Below are positions 34,733 through 43,919 of a stretch of DNA of 64,000 nucleotides, one piece after another; the first letter of the stretch is position 1; every line of letters begins with the position of its first letter. Source of the stretch: JAKAWQ01 sp963745975 (GTDB lineage: Bacteria > Pseudomonadota > Alphaproteobacteria > Acetobacterales > Acetobacteraceae); contig CAVUZJ010000009.1 of assembly GCA_963745975.1 (NCBI GenBank), forward strand, positions 434,001 to 498,000. Direction: 5' to 3'. Both the position numbers and the translations under genes were made by a program. The notes below the pieces were generated by a model. It worked only from the letters and a program-made list of their open reading frames with translations. It ran no database searches and was not told the origin of the DNA.

Positions 34733-35850
34733 CACGGCTCCGCGTGGTGCCGCCGGCGGGTGAGCGCCAGCAGCATCCCGATTTCGAGGCCGATCGCGAG
34801 CATCGAGGACCCGCCGTAGGAGATGAACGGCAGGGTCATTCCTTTGGCGGGGATGAGAGAGAGCGACGTCGCCATGTTGATGAAGGCTTCGAGGCCGAAG
34901 CTCATCAAGAGGCCGCCGGCGGCGAGCAGGGTGAAGAGGTCGTGTTCGGCGAGCAGGCGCAAGAGGCCGCGCAGCACGATGAAGGCGAAGATGCCGATGA
35001 TGAGCAGGCAAATGATTAGGCCGAATTCCTCGCCGGCGACGGCGAAGACGAAGTCCGCGTGGGCGTCGGGCAGGATGTCCTTGATCCGCCCTTCTCCAGG
35101 TCCGGTGCCGAACAGGCCGCCGTTGCCGAAGGCTTCGAGCGCGGTGTGCACCTGGTAGGCACCGACCGCGTTCGGGTGGAGGAAGTCGGCGACGCGATCG
35201 CGCACGTGCTGGAAGAGCATGTACGAGGCGACGCCGCCGAGTGCGATCATTGCGGTGCCGAACCCGACCCAGATCACGTCGAGGCCGTTGAGGAAGAGTT
35301 GGGCGAGGAAGACAGCGCTGATCAGTCCCATCAGCCCGACGTCGGGCTGCGATTTCAGCAGCAGGATGATGATGACGAAGAAGCCGAGCGCGATGGCGGT
35401 GCCGGGCAGGCGCGGGGTGCGTCTTTCTTCGGAGAGCAGCCAGGCGGTCACGACGATGAAGCAGACCTTGAGGAACTCGCTCGGCTGGACGGAGAATCCG
35501 AAGAAATCGATCCACCGCCGCGCGCCCTTGATCTCGACCCCGTGGACGAGGGTGAAGGCGGTGAGCAGGAGGCCGGCGATCCCGCCGAAGAGTGCGATGC
35601 GCCGGATGGCGTGGGGGGAGACAAGGGAGACGACGACGATCTCGATTCCGGAAAGGGCAAGGAAGATGATCTGCTTGACGATCAGGAGGTCGCGCGGGTC
35701 GCCGATCCGCACGGCGACCGCGGGGCTCGCCGAGAGTACCATGACGTAGCCGAAGCCGAGCAGCGTGGTGACGGCGATCAGCGTCCAGCGATCGACCGTC
35801 CACCACCAGCGGCCGAGCACCGAGGTATCGGCACGGGAGGGCGCGGGCAT
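34732..35850 (-). CDS. ftsW: Peptidoglycan glycosyltransferase FtsW
   Basis: 372-residue SEDS-family polytopic membrane protein polymerising lipid II at the septum with FtsI. About ten hydrophobic segments are visible. SEDS motifs: KGARRWIDFFGFSVQPSEFL, KSQPDVGLMGL, GGLFGTGPGEGRIKDILPDA, FVFAVAGEEFG and the C-terminal KGMTLPFISYGGSSMLA. The ATG at 35850 overlaps the murD stop (TGATG). Its own stop overlaps the murG ATG. Confidence 0.96.
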   Translation of the reverse strand: MPAPSRADTSVLGRWWWTVDRWTLIAVTTLLGFGYVMVLSASPAVAVRIGDPRDLLIVKQIIFLALSGIEIVVVSLVSPHAIRRIALFGGIAGLLLTAFTLVHGVEIKGARRWIDFFGFSVQPSEFLKVCFIVVTAWLLSEERRTPRLPGTAIALGFFVIIILLLKSQPDVGLMGLISAVFLAQLFLNGLDVIWVGFGTAMIALGGVASYMLFQHVRDRVADFLHPNAVGAYQVHTALEAFGNGGLFGTGPGEGRIKDILPDAHADFVFAVAGEEFGLIICLLIIGIFAFIVLRGLLRLLAEHDLFTLLAAGGLLMSFGLEAFINMATSLSLIPAKGMTLPFISYGGSSMLAIGLEIGMLLALTRRRHHAEP

Positions 35851-37223
35851 CAGGCGGCCCTCCCCGTTTGCGCGCAGAGGCCGCGGGCGAGGAGGGCGAA
35901 GCGTTCGCCGCGCTCGGGGAAGCCCTTGAACTGATCGAAGCTGGCAGCGGCCGGGGAGAGGAGGACGATGGGAGAAGAATGGGCTTGTGCGGAGGCGAGC
36001 GCGGCGGGGACGGCTTCGTCGAGATGGGAGAGGATGCGGTGGGGAACGTTGTGGCGGGCGAGGGTGGCTGCGAAGAGCGGCGCGTCGCGGCCGATGAGAA
36101 GCGCCTCGGCAACACGGGGGAAGAAGGGCGCGAGCGGCTCGATGCCGCCTTCCTTGCCGATCCCGCCGGCGATCCAGACGACGCGGTCGTAGCAGGCGAG
36201 CGCGCATGCCGCGGAATCGGCGTTGGTGGCCTTGCTGTCGTTGATGAAGGCGATGCCGCCCGCCTCGCAGATGCGCTGCTGGCGGTGCGGAAGCCCGGGA
36301 AAGGAGCGGATTGCGGCGCCGATCGTCGGGCGCGCGACGCCGAGCGCAAGCGCAGTGGCTGTTGCGGCGGCGGCGTTCTGGGCGTTGTGCGTGCCAGGCA
36401 GCGCTTGGGCCTCGTGCATCGCGAGTATGAGTCCATCACGATCGCAGAGCCCGCCCGATTCGCACCAGACATCTGCGGGACGATCCCCCGAGATACAAAT
36501 GATCGGTGGGGCGAGGGTGGCGGCCAGGTTGCGCGACGATTGATCGTCGATGCCGATGATGGCGAGACCGTCCGCGGCGCGGTGGGCGAAGATCTGCCGT
36601 TTGGCAGCGATGTAGCCTTCCATGCTGCCATGCCGGTCGAGGTGGTCGGGCGAGAGGTTGAGCAGGATCCCGATGTCGAAGCGGAGCTCGTCGATCCGCT
36701 CCAGCATGTACGAGGACATTTCGAGAATGTAATGTCCACGGTCCGGCAGGAGGGGCAGCGCGAGCGCGGCAGGCCCCAGATTGCCGCCGGCGGCGACAGC
36801 GGCGCCGGCGGCTTTGAGGATGTCCGCGATCAGCGCGGTGGTGGTCGATTTGCCGTTGGTGCCGGTGACGCCGATGAAGCGCGCCCTGGAGCCGGCGGCG
36901 CGCACCGCGCGGAAGAGGAGCTCGGCGTCCGAGAGGATCGGGATGCCGAGCGCGGCGGCGCGGGCCGCCGCGGGATGGGGCTTCGGAAATGTGTGGGGGA
37001 TTCCGGGCGAGAGGATAAGGGCGTCGGTGTCGGACGGAATCGCGAGCGGGTCGGCGAGACGGATCAAGTGGGCGGCTGCGCGAACGGCGGGATCGTCGTC
37101 CCACGCCGTCACGTCCGCGCCCATCGCGGTGAGGGCGAGGGCGGCGGGAAGCCCGTTGTGGCCGAGCCCGAGCACGGCGAAATGCTGACCGGCGAAAACG
37201 GGAGGGAACGAAGACCCGCTCAT
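35850..37223 (-). CDS. murD: UDP-N-acetylmuramoylalanine--D-glutamate ligase
   Basis: 457-residue Mur ligase adding D-Glu. N-terminal Rossmann: FAVLGLGHNGLPAALALTAM. ATP loop: FIGVTGTNGKSTTTALIAD. Substrate region YILEMSSYMLERI, NLSPDHLDRHGSMEGYI, and the C-terminal INDSKATNADSAACAL with LSPAAASFDQFKGFPERG (serine or alanine variants of the usual SPACASFD). Overlaps mraY and ftsW by a few bases. Confidence 0.96.
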   Translation of the reverse strand: MSGSSFPPVFAGQHFAVLGLGHNGLPAALALTAMGADVTAWDDDPAVRAAAHLIRLADPLAIPSDTDALILSPGIPHTFPKPHPAAARAAALGIPILSDAELLFRAVRAAGSRARFIGVTGTNGKSTTTALIADILKAAGAAVAAGGNLGPAALALPLLPDRGHYILEMSSYMLERIDELRFDIGILLNLSPDHLDRHGSMEGYIAAKRQIFAHRAADGLAIIGIDDQSSRNLAATLAPPIICISGDRPADVWCESGGLCDRDGLILAMHEAQALPGTHNAQNAAAATATALALGVARPTIGAAIRSFPGLPHRQQRICEAGGIAFINDSKATNADSAACALACYDRVVWIAGGIGKEGGIEPLAPFFPRVAEALLIGRDAPLFAATLARHNVPHRILSHLDEAVPAALASAQAHSSPIVLLSPAAASFDQFKGFPERGERFALLARGLCAQTGRAA

Positions 37224-38308
37224 CGGATCTTCAGCGTGGCGAGGCCGACCAGCGCCAGGATCACCGAGATGATCCAGAAGCGGATGACGATCGTCGGCTC
37301 GGCCCAGCCCTTCTTCTCGAAGTGATGGTGCAACGGCGCCATCAGGAAGACGCGCCGCCCGGTGCGCTTGTACCAGAAGACCTGGACGATGACGGAGACG
37401 GTCTCGACGACGAAGAGCCCGCCCGTGATCGCGAGCACGATCTCGCTCTTGGTCGCGACCGCCACGGCACCGAGCGCGCCGCCGAGTGCGAGCGACCCGG
37501 TATCGCCCATGAAGACGGTGGCCGGCCAGGTGTTGAACCAGAGGAAACCGAGGCCCGAGCCGATCAGCGCGGAGCAGAAGATGGCAAGCTCGCCGGCGCC
37601 GGGGACGTTATCGAGCTCGAGATAGTCGGCGAAGATGCGGTTGCCGACGAGATAGGCGATGAAGACGAAGACGGCGGCGACGATGATCGTCGGCACGATC
37701 GCGAGCCCATCGAGCCCGTCGGTGAGATTGACCGCGTTCGACGCGCCCATCATGACGAGCGCGCCGAAGATGGGGAAAGCGGGTCCGAGCGGGATAAGGA
37801 CGTGCTTGAGGAGGGGCACGGCGATTCCGGTGCCGAGGGCGCCGCCGGTCGCATGCGCGATCGCGTAGGAGGCGGCGAGGCCGATCGCGGCCTGGACGAA
37901 GAGCTTCACGCGCGCGGGCACGCCGTGATGATCGCGACGAACGAGCTTGCGGTAGTCATCGACCGCGCCGAGCAGCCCGTAGCCGAGCGTCACCCCGAGC
38001 ACCGCCCAGACATAGAGGCTCTGGAGATCCGCCCAGAGCAGGGTGGAGACGGTGAGCGCGATCAGGATGAGGAGCCCGCCCATCGTGGGCGTGCCGATCT
38101 TCTCGATCAGGTGGCGCTCGGGACCGAGCGCGCGGATCGGCTGGCCGTTCTTCTGCAACCGCCGCAGCCGTCGGATCAGGCCCGGTCCGAGGACGAAGCT
38201 CACGACGAGCGCGGTGAGGCAGGCTGCGCCGGAACGGAAGGTCAGATAATGCAGCAGGTTGAAGAAGAGGACCTGGTGCGCGTAGGGATGGGTGAGGAGG
38301 TAAAGCAT
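37220..38308 (-). CDS. mraY: Phospho-N-acetylmuramoyl-pentapeptide transferase
   Basis: 362-residue ten-helix membrane enzyme that makes lipid I. Motifs: EKIGTPTMGGLLILIAL, GAVDDYRKLVRRDHHG (DDxxK), ASNAVNLTDGLDGLAI, TVFMGDTGSLALGGALG, and the triple-His loop MAPLHHHFEKKGW. Full length. The ATG overlaps the murF stop. Confidence 0.97.
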   Translation of the reverse strand: MLYLLTHPYAHQVLFFNLLHYLTFRSGAACLTALVVSFVLGPGLIRRLRRLQKNGQPIRALGPERHLIEKIGTPTMGGLLILIALTVSTLLWADLQSLYVWAVLGVTLGYGLLGAVDDYRKLVRRDHHGVPARVKLFVQAAIGLAASYAIAHATGGALGTGIAVPLLKHVLIPLGPAFPIFGALVMMGASNAVNLTDGLDGLAIVPTIIVAAVFVFIAYLVGNRIFADYLELDNVPGAGELAIFCSALIGSGLGFLWFNTWPATVFMGDTGSLALGGALGAVAVATKSEIVLAITGGLFVVETVSVIVQVFWYKRTGRRVFLMAPLHHHFEKKGWAEPTIVIRFWIISVILALVGLATLKIR

Positions 38309-39708
38309 CAGCCGCCCTCCCCGCCTGCCGGAATCGGCGGTTTCTCGAGCGCCGCGACGACCGCACGCATCCGGCTGCCGAGGCTTCCCTTGACCAGCAC
38401 GACATCGCCGGGCGCAATTGCGGCGGCGACGATCGGCGCGAGCGTTTCGGCGTCTTCGGCGTAGGCACCGCGCAGATGCGGGGGCGCGCGCTCGAAGAGG
38501 CGGCGCATCATCGGTCCGCAGGCGAAGAGGAGGTCGGCGGATTCGGCGAGGGCGGGTGCGAGGGCCTCGTGCTCGGCGGAAGCGGCGTCGCCGAGCTCCA
38601 GCATGTCGCCGAGCACGGCGAGCCGCCGGCCCGACCCGGCGTTCATTGCGAGCACGGAGAGCGCCGCGGTTACCGCGGCCGGCGAGGCGTTGTAACTCTC
38701 GTCGAGGAGAACAGCCTCGCCGCCGGGAAGAGCGAGCCTCGTGCGCGCGCCACGCCCGGCGAGTGCGGCGAAGTTCGCGAGCGCGGCGGCGGCGGCGTGC
38801 GGCGGAATTCCCAGCGCGGTCGCGGTGGCGAGGGCGGCGAGCGCGTCGCGCGCCATGTGCAGCCCGGGCGCGGCAAGGCGGAAGCGGACGGTCTCGCGCG
38901 CGAGCGCGGCGGTGACAGTGGTGCCGGTGCTGTCGGTATCGGCGGCGAGGAGGCGGGCGTTGGCTTCGCCGGACTCGCCGAAGGTGATGATGGTGCAGCC
39001 GGGCGGGACGCGCGCGAGGAGGCGGGGGAGGAACGGCGAGTCCGCGGGAAGGATGGCCGTGCCGTTGGGCTCGAGGGCGGCGAGAAGGGCAGCCTTCTCG
39101 TCGGCGATGGCCTCGAGGCTCCCGAAATTTCCGATGTGCGCGCCGGCGATGGCGGTGACGATGGCGACGTGGGGGCGCGCGAGGGCGGCGAGCGGGGCGA
39201 TCTCGCCCGCATGGTTGGTGCCGATCTCGAGGATCGCGAAGGCGGCGTCCAGCGGCAGCTCGGCGAGCGTCAGCGGGACGCCCCAGTGGTTGTTGTAGGA
39301 CGCGCGCGCGGCGTGGGTGGGGCCGGCGGCGGAAAGGATGCGCCGGAGCATCTCTTTGGTGGTGGTTTTGCCGACGGAGCCGGTGATCGCGGCGATGCGC
39401 GCGGCGGAGCGGGCGCGGGCGAAGGCGCCGAGGCGCGCGAGGCCCGCGAGCGTGTCGGGGACGACGAGGAGGGGTGCCGCTTCGGAGAGGCCGGCGGGGA
39501 TCGCGCTCACCATCGCGCCGGCGGCCGAGCGGGAGAGAGCGTCGGCGACATAGGCGTGGCCGTCGGCGCGTTCGCCGGCGAGCGCCACGAAGAGATCGGC
39601 CGGGCGGAGCGTGCGGGTGTCGATCGAGACGCCCGCGGCGGAGAAGGGTTCGGTCATGCGCCCGCCGGTGGCGGCGGCGAGCGCGGAGGCGGGCCAGAGC
39701 GCGCTCAT
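38308..39708 (-). CDS. murF: UDP-N-acetylmuramoyl-tripeptide--D-alanyl-D-alanine ligase
   Basis: 466-residue Mur ligase adding the D-Ala-D-Ala made by Ddl. Motifs: VSIDTRTLRPADLFVAL, AAITGSVGKTTTKEMLR (ATP loop), YNNHWGVPLTLAEL, LEIGTNHAGEIAPLA and LLDESYNASPAAVTAAL. All family blocks are intact. Overlaps murE at the start and mraY at the stop by a few bases. Confidence 0.96.
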   Translation of the reverse strand: MSALWPASALAAATGGRMTEPFSAAGVSIDTRTLRPADLFVALAGERADGHAYVADALSRSAAGAMVSAIPAGLSEAAPLLVVPDTLAGLARLGAFARARSAARIAAITGSVGKTTTKEMLRRILSAAGPTHAARASYNNHWGVPLTLAELPLDAAFAILEIGTNHAGEIAPLAALARPHVAIVTAIAGAHIGNFGSLEAIADEKAALLAALEPNGTAILPADSPFLPRLLARVPPGCTIITFGESGEANARLLAADTDSTGTTVTAALARETVRFRLAAPGLHMARDALAALATATALGIPPHAAAAALANFAALAGRGARTRLALPGGEAVLLDESYNASPAAVTAALSVLAMNAGSGRRLAVLGDMLELGDAASAEHEALAPALAESADLLFACGPMMRRLFERAPPHLRGAYAEDAETLAPIVAAAIAPGDVVLVKGSLGSRMRAVVAALEKPPIPAGGEGG

Positions 39709-41147
39709 GCGCCACCCACCAGGCGGCGGATCACCGCGGCGTCGTCGAAAGGAAGAATTTCCGTACCCACGATCTGGCCCATCTCATGCCCCTTGCCGGC
39801 GACCGCGAGCACGTCGCCGGGACCGAGGTCCGAGAGGGCGGCGGTGATGGCGGGTTCGCGGCCGCCGATTTCGCGCGCGCGAGGGCAGCCGGCAAGCACC
39901 GCCCGGCGGATCAGGGCGGGATCCTCGGTGCGGGGGTTGTCGTCGGTGACGATGACGAGGTCCGCGCCGGCGGCAGCCGCGCGGCCCATCGCCGCCCGCT
40001 TGCCCGGATCGCGGTCGCCGCCGGCGCCGAAGACGACGATCAGGCGGCCTTTGGTGTGCGGGCGCAGCGCGGCGAGCAGGTTTTTGATGGCATCGGGGGT
40101 GTGGGCGTAATCGACATAGGAAGCCGCGCCGTTGGGAAGCACCGCCGCAAGCTCGAGCCGGCCGCGGACGGGGCGGAGTTGTCCCAAAAATGCGACGGGC
40201 GCGGCGGCGAGAGAGGCGGCCAAAAGCGCGTTCTCGGCCTGGAAACGGCCGGGGAGCGGCAGGAGAATCTCCGCCCCCGCGATGGTGAGGACCTGGCCCT
40301 CGGGGACCGGGACGGATTTCTCGAGGCGGACGATCTCGAGGCGGAGATGGCGGGCCCGCGCGATGGCGCGGAGTGCTGCGAGCGTTGTCCGGTCGAGCGC
40401 GGCGGAGGCGACGGCGACGGCGCCCTCGGGGAGCAGCTCGGCGAAGAGCCGGAGCTTGGCCGCACGATAGGCGGCCATGGTCGGGTGGTAGTCGAGATGA
40501 TCCCGGGAAAAACTCGCGAAGGCGGCGGCGGAGAGCCGGAGGCCGTCGAGGCGGAACTGGTCGAGACCGTGCGAGGAGGCCTCGATCGCGACGCGCTGGA
40601 TATCGGCCCGCGCGAGCCGGGCCATCGTCTCGGCGAGGACCACGGGATCGGGGGTGGTGAGTGCGCCCGGTTCGCGGCCCGCTTCGGTGACGAGGCCGAG
40701 CGTGCCGAGGCTCGCCGCCTTGTGGCCGGCGAGCGCCCAGAGCTGGCGGAGGAATTCGACGGTGCTCGTCTTGCCGTTGGTGCCGGTGACGGCGACGATC
40801 GTCCGCGGCTGAGGACCGGCGAAGATGGCGGCAAGCTCGGCCAGGCGCCGGCGCGGCTCGGGGTCCTCGATCAGCGGGCGCGGCGGCACGCCCGGCGGCC
40901 AAGCGGTGCCGGCAGGGGCGAGGATGGCGGCGGCGCCATTGGCGACGGCGTCGGCGATATAGGTGCGGCCGTCGGTGCCGACCCCGGGGAGGGCGGCGAA
41001 CAGAAAGCCGGGGCGGACGCGGCGGCTGTCGGCGGCGATGCCGGCGAGGGCCAGCCCGCCGAGCGCCCGCCAGCCGGGCGCGGCGGGGGAAGGACGCCGC
41101 GCGGGAGCGAGCTCGGCCATCAGCTCATCCACTCGAAGCCAGTTCAT
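39705..41147 (-). CDS. murE: UDP-N-acetylmuramoyl-L-alanyl-D-glutamate--2,6-diaminopimelate ligase
   Basis: 480-residue Mur ligase adding the third stem residue. ATP loop VAVTGTNGKTSTVEFLRQL; HGLDQFRLDGL; FSRDHLDYHPTMAAYRAAK. The motif TDDNPRTEDP is the DNPR signature for meso-diaminopimelate specificity. The start at 41147 (MNWLRVDEL) matches the usual N-terminus; an ATG 12 bp upstream is possible. It begins 23 bp inside the end of ftsI, a larger overlap than elsewhere in the cluster. Confidence 0.96.
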   Translation of the reverse strand: MNWLRVDELMAELAPARRPSPAAPGWRALGGLALAGIAADSRRVRPGFLFAALPGVGTDGRTYIADAVANGAAAILAPAGTAWPPGVPPRPLIEDPEPRRRLAELAAIFAGPQPRTIVAVTGTNGKTSTVEFLRQLWALAGHKAASLGTLGLVTEAGREPGALTTPDPVVLAETMARLARADIQRVAIEASSHGLDQFRLDGLRLSAAAFASFSRDHLDYHPTMAAYRAAKLRLFAELLPEGAVAVASAALDRTTLAALRAIARARHLRLEIVRLEKSVPVPEGQVLTIAGAEILLPLPGRFQAENALLAASLAAAPVAFLGQLRPVRGRLELAAVLPNGAASYVDYAHTPDAIKNLLAALRPHTKGRLIVVFGAGGDRDPGKRAAMGRAAAAGADLVIVTDDNPRTEDPALIRRAVLAGCPRAREIGGREPAITAALSDLGPGDVLAVAGKGHEMGQIVGTEILPFDDAAVIRRLVGGA

Positions 41148-43146
41148 GCGAGGCCCCATGGGGGACGGCGTAGCCCCGGCCATCCCTTGGGGCATCCCCT
41201 GGGGCATCCCCTGGGGCGAGAGGCGCGTTTGCGGCATCCGCCGGATAGGGGTGGTCGGGGCCGAGTGCGACGACGCCGGGCGGGGCGGGCGGATCGAGCG
41301 GGAGGAGGAGCGAGGCGTCGATCGCCTCGATCTGGTCGGGGTCGGTCACCGGCAGCAGGCCGAGCATCGGCGCGATGCGGGCGATCGTGCGGGCGACCGG
41401 CTTGGCGGAGATCTCGCCGCCGGTGGAAAAACCCTGCGAGAGCGCGTTCGCGTGCGGCGAATCGGCCATGATGTAAACCGCGTAGCGCGGCGCCTCGATC
41501 GGGAAGACGGCGATGAAGCCGGCCCGGTTGGTGTGCTGGCGGTAGCCGCCCTCCTTGCTCACCACCTGGGCGGTGCCGGTCTTGCCGCCGACGAAATAGC
41601 CCGGGACCTTGGCGAAGATGCCGGTGCCCTGGAGGACGACGTCGCGCATCATCTTGCGCATCGTCTGCGAGGTGTATTCGGGCTGATCGAGCACCATGGT
41701 GCCGGCGCGCGGCGTCCCCGGGTCCTGGTAGAGCAGCGTGGGCGCGAAGAGCACGCCGCCATTGATCAAAGGGAGCGTGGCGTTGAGGAGCTGAAGCGGC
41801 GGCATGGCGATGCCGTTGCCGAAGGCGACGGTCATCACGGTCGCCTTGCCCCATTCGGCGTCCGTCTGCACGAGCGGCACCGCCGCCTCGGGCAGCTCGA
41901 TCGGGCAGCGGTCGAAGAAGCCGAGCTTCTTGAGCCAGGCGCGCTGGCGCTCCTTGCCGATGATGAGGGCTATGTGCGCGGCGCCGATATTGGAGGAAAA
42001 AGCGAGGATCTCGACCAGCGAGAGCCAGCGATGCACCGGCTCGTAGTCGGTGATCTGGAAGCCCGAGATATCGATCGGGTGGGTGGTGTTGAAATGGTCC
42101 CAGACATGGACGAGGCCGGAATCGAGGCCCATCCCCATGGTCTGGAGCTTGAACGCGCTGCCCGGCTCGTAGACGCCGGTGGCGGCACGGTTGAAGCGGT
42201 CGAGGGCGGGGGCTGTGGAGAAGTCGTTGGCGTCGTAGTCGGGCAGGCTCACCATGGCGAGCACTTCGCCGGTGCGTACGTCCATCACCACGCCGGCCGA
42301 GCCCTTGGCCTGAAAATCGTCGAGCGCCTGGGCCATCTCGTCGCGCAGCACCGCCTGGACGCGGACGTCGATCGCGAGGCGGAGCGGGGTGGGATCCGTG
42401 TTGAGGCGCTTGTCCTCGAACTTCTCGATGCCGGCGACGCCGTTGTCGTCGACATCGGCCCAGCCGAGCACATGGCAGGCGGTGCGGCCGAGCGGGTAAT
42501 GGCGCTTCTCGGCGGGGAGGAAGCTCACGCCGGGGATGCCGAGATCGTTGATGCGGAGCTCCTGGTCCGGGCCCACCTCGCGCGAGACGTAGACGAAGCT
42601 CCTGCCCGGCATGTTGAACTGGGCGAGGAGCGAGGCTTCGTCGATCTCGGGCAGCACGGTCTTGAGGCGGCGCACCGCGTCGGCGCGGTCCATCATTTGC
42701 CGCGGATCGGCATAGACGGCGGCGGTCGGGAGCGAGATCGCGAGGATCACGCCGTTGCGATCGACGATCATCGCCCGTCCGCGCCGGGCGAGCAGGACGG
42801 GCGCGCCGCCCGCCGTATCCTCGGGCGGCGGGGGAGGCGGCTTGATCGGGCTGATCACGGTCGCGTCGGTGAGCTTGAGGCCGAGGGCGGCGAAGAGGCC
42901 GGCGAAGCCCGTCGCGGCGCCGAGCAGGCGGCGGCGGCTCGTCTCCAGCGCGGCACGGCGGGCGAGGTCCGGCGCGGTGACGCGCACGGTCTCGAGGCGT
43001 GGGATGGCGCCGAAGCGCGGCGTGCCGGGCGGGCGGGCGGGCGCGGCCCGGGGATCGGGGCGCAGCGGCAGCGAGTCGGGCGAGGGCGCCCGAGGGGGAT
43101 CGCCAGGGGGATCGCCAGGGGATTCGTCGCGCGGCTGTTCGCTCAT
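41125..43146 (-). CDS. ftsI: Septal peptidoglycan transpeptidase FtsI (PBP3)
   Basis: 673-residue class B penicillin-binding protein. After a Pro-rich cytoplasmic tail (residues 1-75) there is one membrane helix near LLGAATGFAGLFAALGL, a dimerisation domain, then the transpeptidase domain with YEPGSAFKLQTMG (catalytic Ser, SxxK), FSSNIGAAH (SxN) and GGKTGTAQVV (KTGT). Longer than E. coli FtsI (588) because of extra tails at both ends, each containing PGD-type tandem repeats (GDPPGDPP near residue 12; PGDAPGDAP near residue 650). The ATG at 43146 overlaps the ftsL stop region. Confidence 0.95.
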   Translation of the reverse strand: MSEQPRDESPGDPPGDPPRAPSPDSLPLRPDPRAAPARPPGTPRFGAIPRLETVRVTAPDLARRAALETSRRRLLGAATGFAGLFAALGLKLTDATVISPIKPPPPPPEDTAGGAPVLLARRGRAMIVDRNGVILAISLPTAAVYADPRQMMDRADAVRRLKTVLPEIDEASLLAQFNMPGRSFVYVSREVGPDQELRINDLGIPGVSFLPAEKRHYPLGRTACHVLGWADVDDNGVAGIEKFEDKRLNTDPTPLRLAIDVRVQAVLRDEMAQALDDFQAKGSAGVVMDVRTGEVLAMVSLPDYDANDFSTAPALDRFNRAATGVYEPGSAFKLQTMGMGLDSGLVHVWDHFNTTHPIDISGFQITDYEPVHRWLSLVEILAFSSNIGAAHIALIIGKERQRAWLKKLGFFDRCPIELPEAAVPLVQTDAEWGKATVMTVAFGNGIAMPPLQLLNATLPLINGGVLFAPTLLYQDPGTPRAGTMVLDQPEYTSQTMRKMMRDVVLQGTGIFAKVPGYFVGGKTGTAQVVSKEGGYRQHTNRAGFIAVFPIEAPRYAVYIMADSPHANALSQGFSTGGEISAKPVARTIARIAPMLGLLPVTDPDQIEAIDASLLLPLDPPAPPGVVALGPDHPYPADAANAPLAPGDAPGDAPRDGRGYAVPHGASHELASSG

Positions 43147-43159
43147 CGCTGCGCTCTCC

Positions 43160-43909
43160 TCAATGGGTGCCGGAGAGTGGGGCGGGCGGGGGAAGGTTCG
43201 GGTAGGCGCCGCCCAATGCGCTTGCGCCGCCAAGCGCGGTCGCGATGACGGGTGCCGAGACGGTGCGGATCAGCGGACGGGCGGCGGGATGCGGCGCGGG
43301 GCGCAGGGAGACCGGCGGCGCCTCGTACCGTGGGGCCGAGGCGAGGGTGACGGGAGTGGGCGGTGGGGGCGGGGGCGCGGAAGCGGCGGGGGGCGCGGAA
43401 GCGCCCAACGGCGGCGAGGCGGGCGGCGGCGAAGCGGGCGCGTTCGCCGCGACGAGTGCCGGCGCGGGCGAAGAGGGCGCGGGCGACGCGAGCGCGGGGG
43501 GTGGCGGCGCGCCACGGAGCATGGCGAGGCTCGCGTAATAGGCGAGCGCCGGCTCGCCGGCGATCAGCGGCAGCACCGGCGAGGCCACGCCGTCCGGCGG
43601 GGACGGCATCGTGCCCGGCGGGGCGGCGGGCGGCAGGCGGGCCTCGAGGCCGGCGAAGGTGACGGCCTGCGTCGGCTTCATCGGCACCAGGGTCAGATAG
43701 CGGCTGGCGAGGTCGGCCAGCCGGATCGGCGAGTTCTCGAGCGCCCACTCGGCGCGCAGCAGCGCGATGCGCGTTTGCGCCGTCTCGATGTCGGTCTCGA
43801 CGGTCACGATCTGGCCGTCCAGCACCTGCGTGCGGTGCTTGGCCTGGTAGAGATAGAGGCCGGCACCGGCCGCGACGAGCGCGGTGAGGAGGGTGAAGGG
43901 GCGGATCAT
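43160..43909 (-). CDS. ftsL: Cell division protein FtsL with long Pro/Ala-rich tail
   Basis: Bitopic divisome protein. From the ATG at 43909: a membrane segment LLTALVAAGAGLYLYQ, then a coiled-coil region (VLDGQIVTVETDIETAQTRI, AEWALENSPIRLADL) ending YLTLVPMKPTQAVTF, all typical of FtsL. Beyond residue 95 comes a low-complexity Pro/Ala/Ser tail of about 150 residues, making 249 in total where 85-130 is usual. Position between rsmH and ftsI is diagnostic. The tail would be periplasmic. Confidence 0.85.
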   Translation of the reverse strand: MIRPFTLLTALVAAGAGLYLYQAKHRTQVLDGQIVTVETDIETAQTRIALLRAEWALENSPIRLADLASRYLTLVPMKPTQAVTFAGLEARLPPAAPPGTMPSPPDGVASPVLPLIAGEPALAYYASLAMLRGAPPPPALASPAPSSPAPALVAANAPASPPPASPPLGASAPPAASAPPPPPPTPVTLASAPRYEAPPVSLRPAPHPAARPLIRTVSAPVIATALGGASALGGAYPNLPPPAPLSGTH

Positions 43910-43919
43910 GATGCCACGA

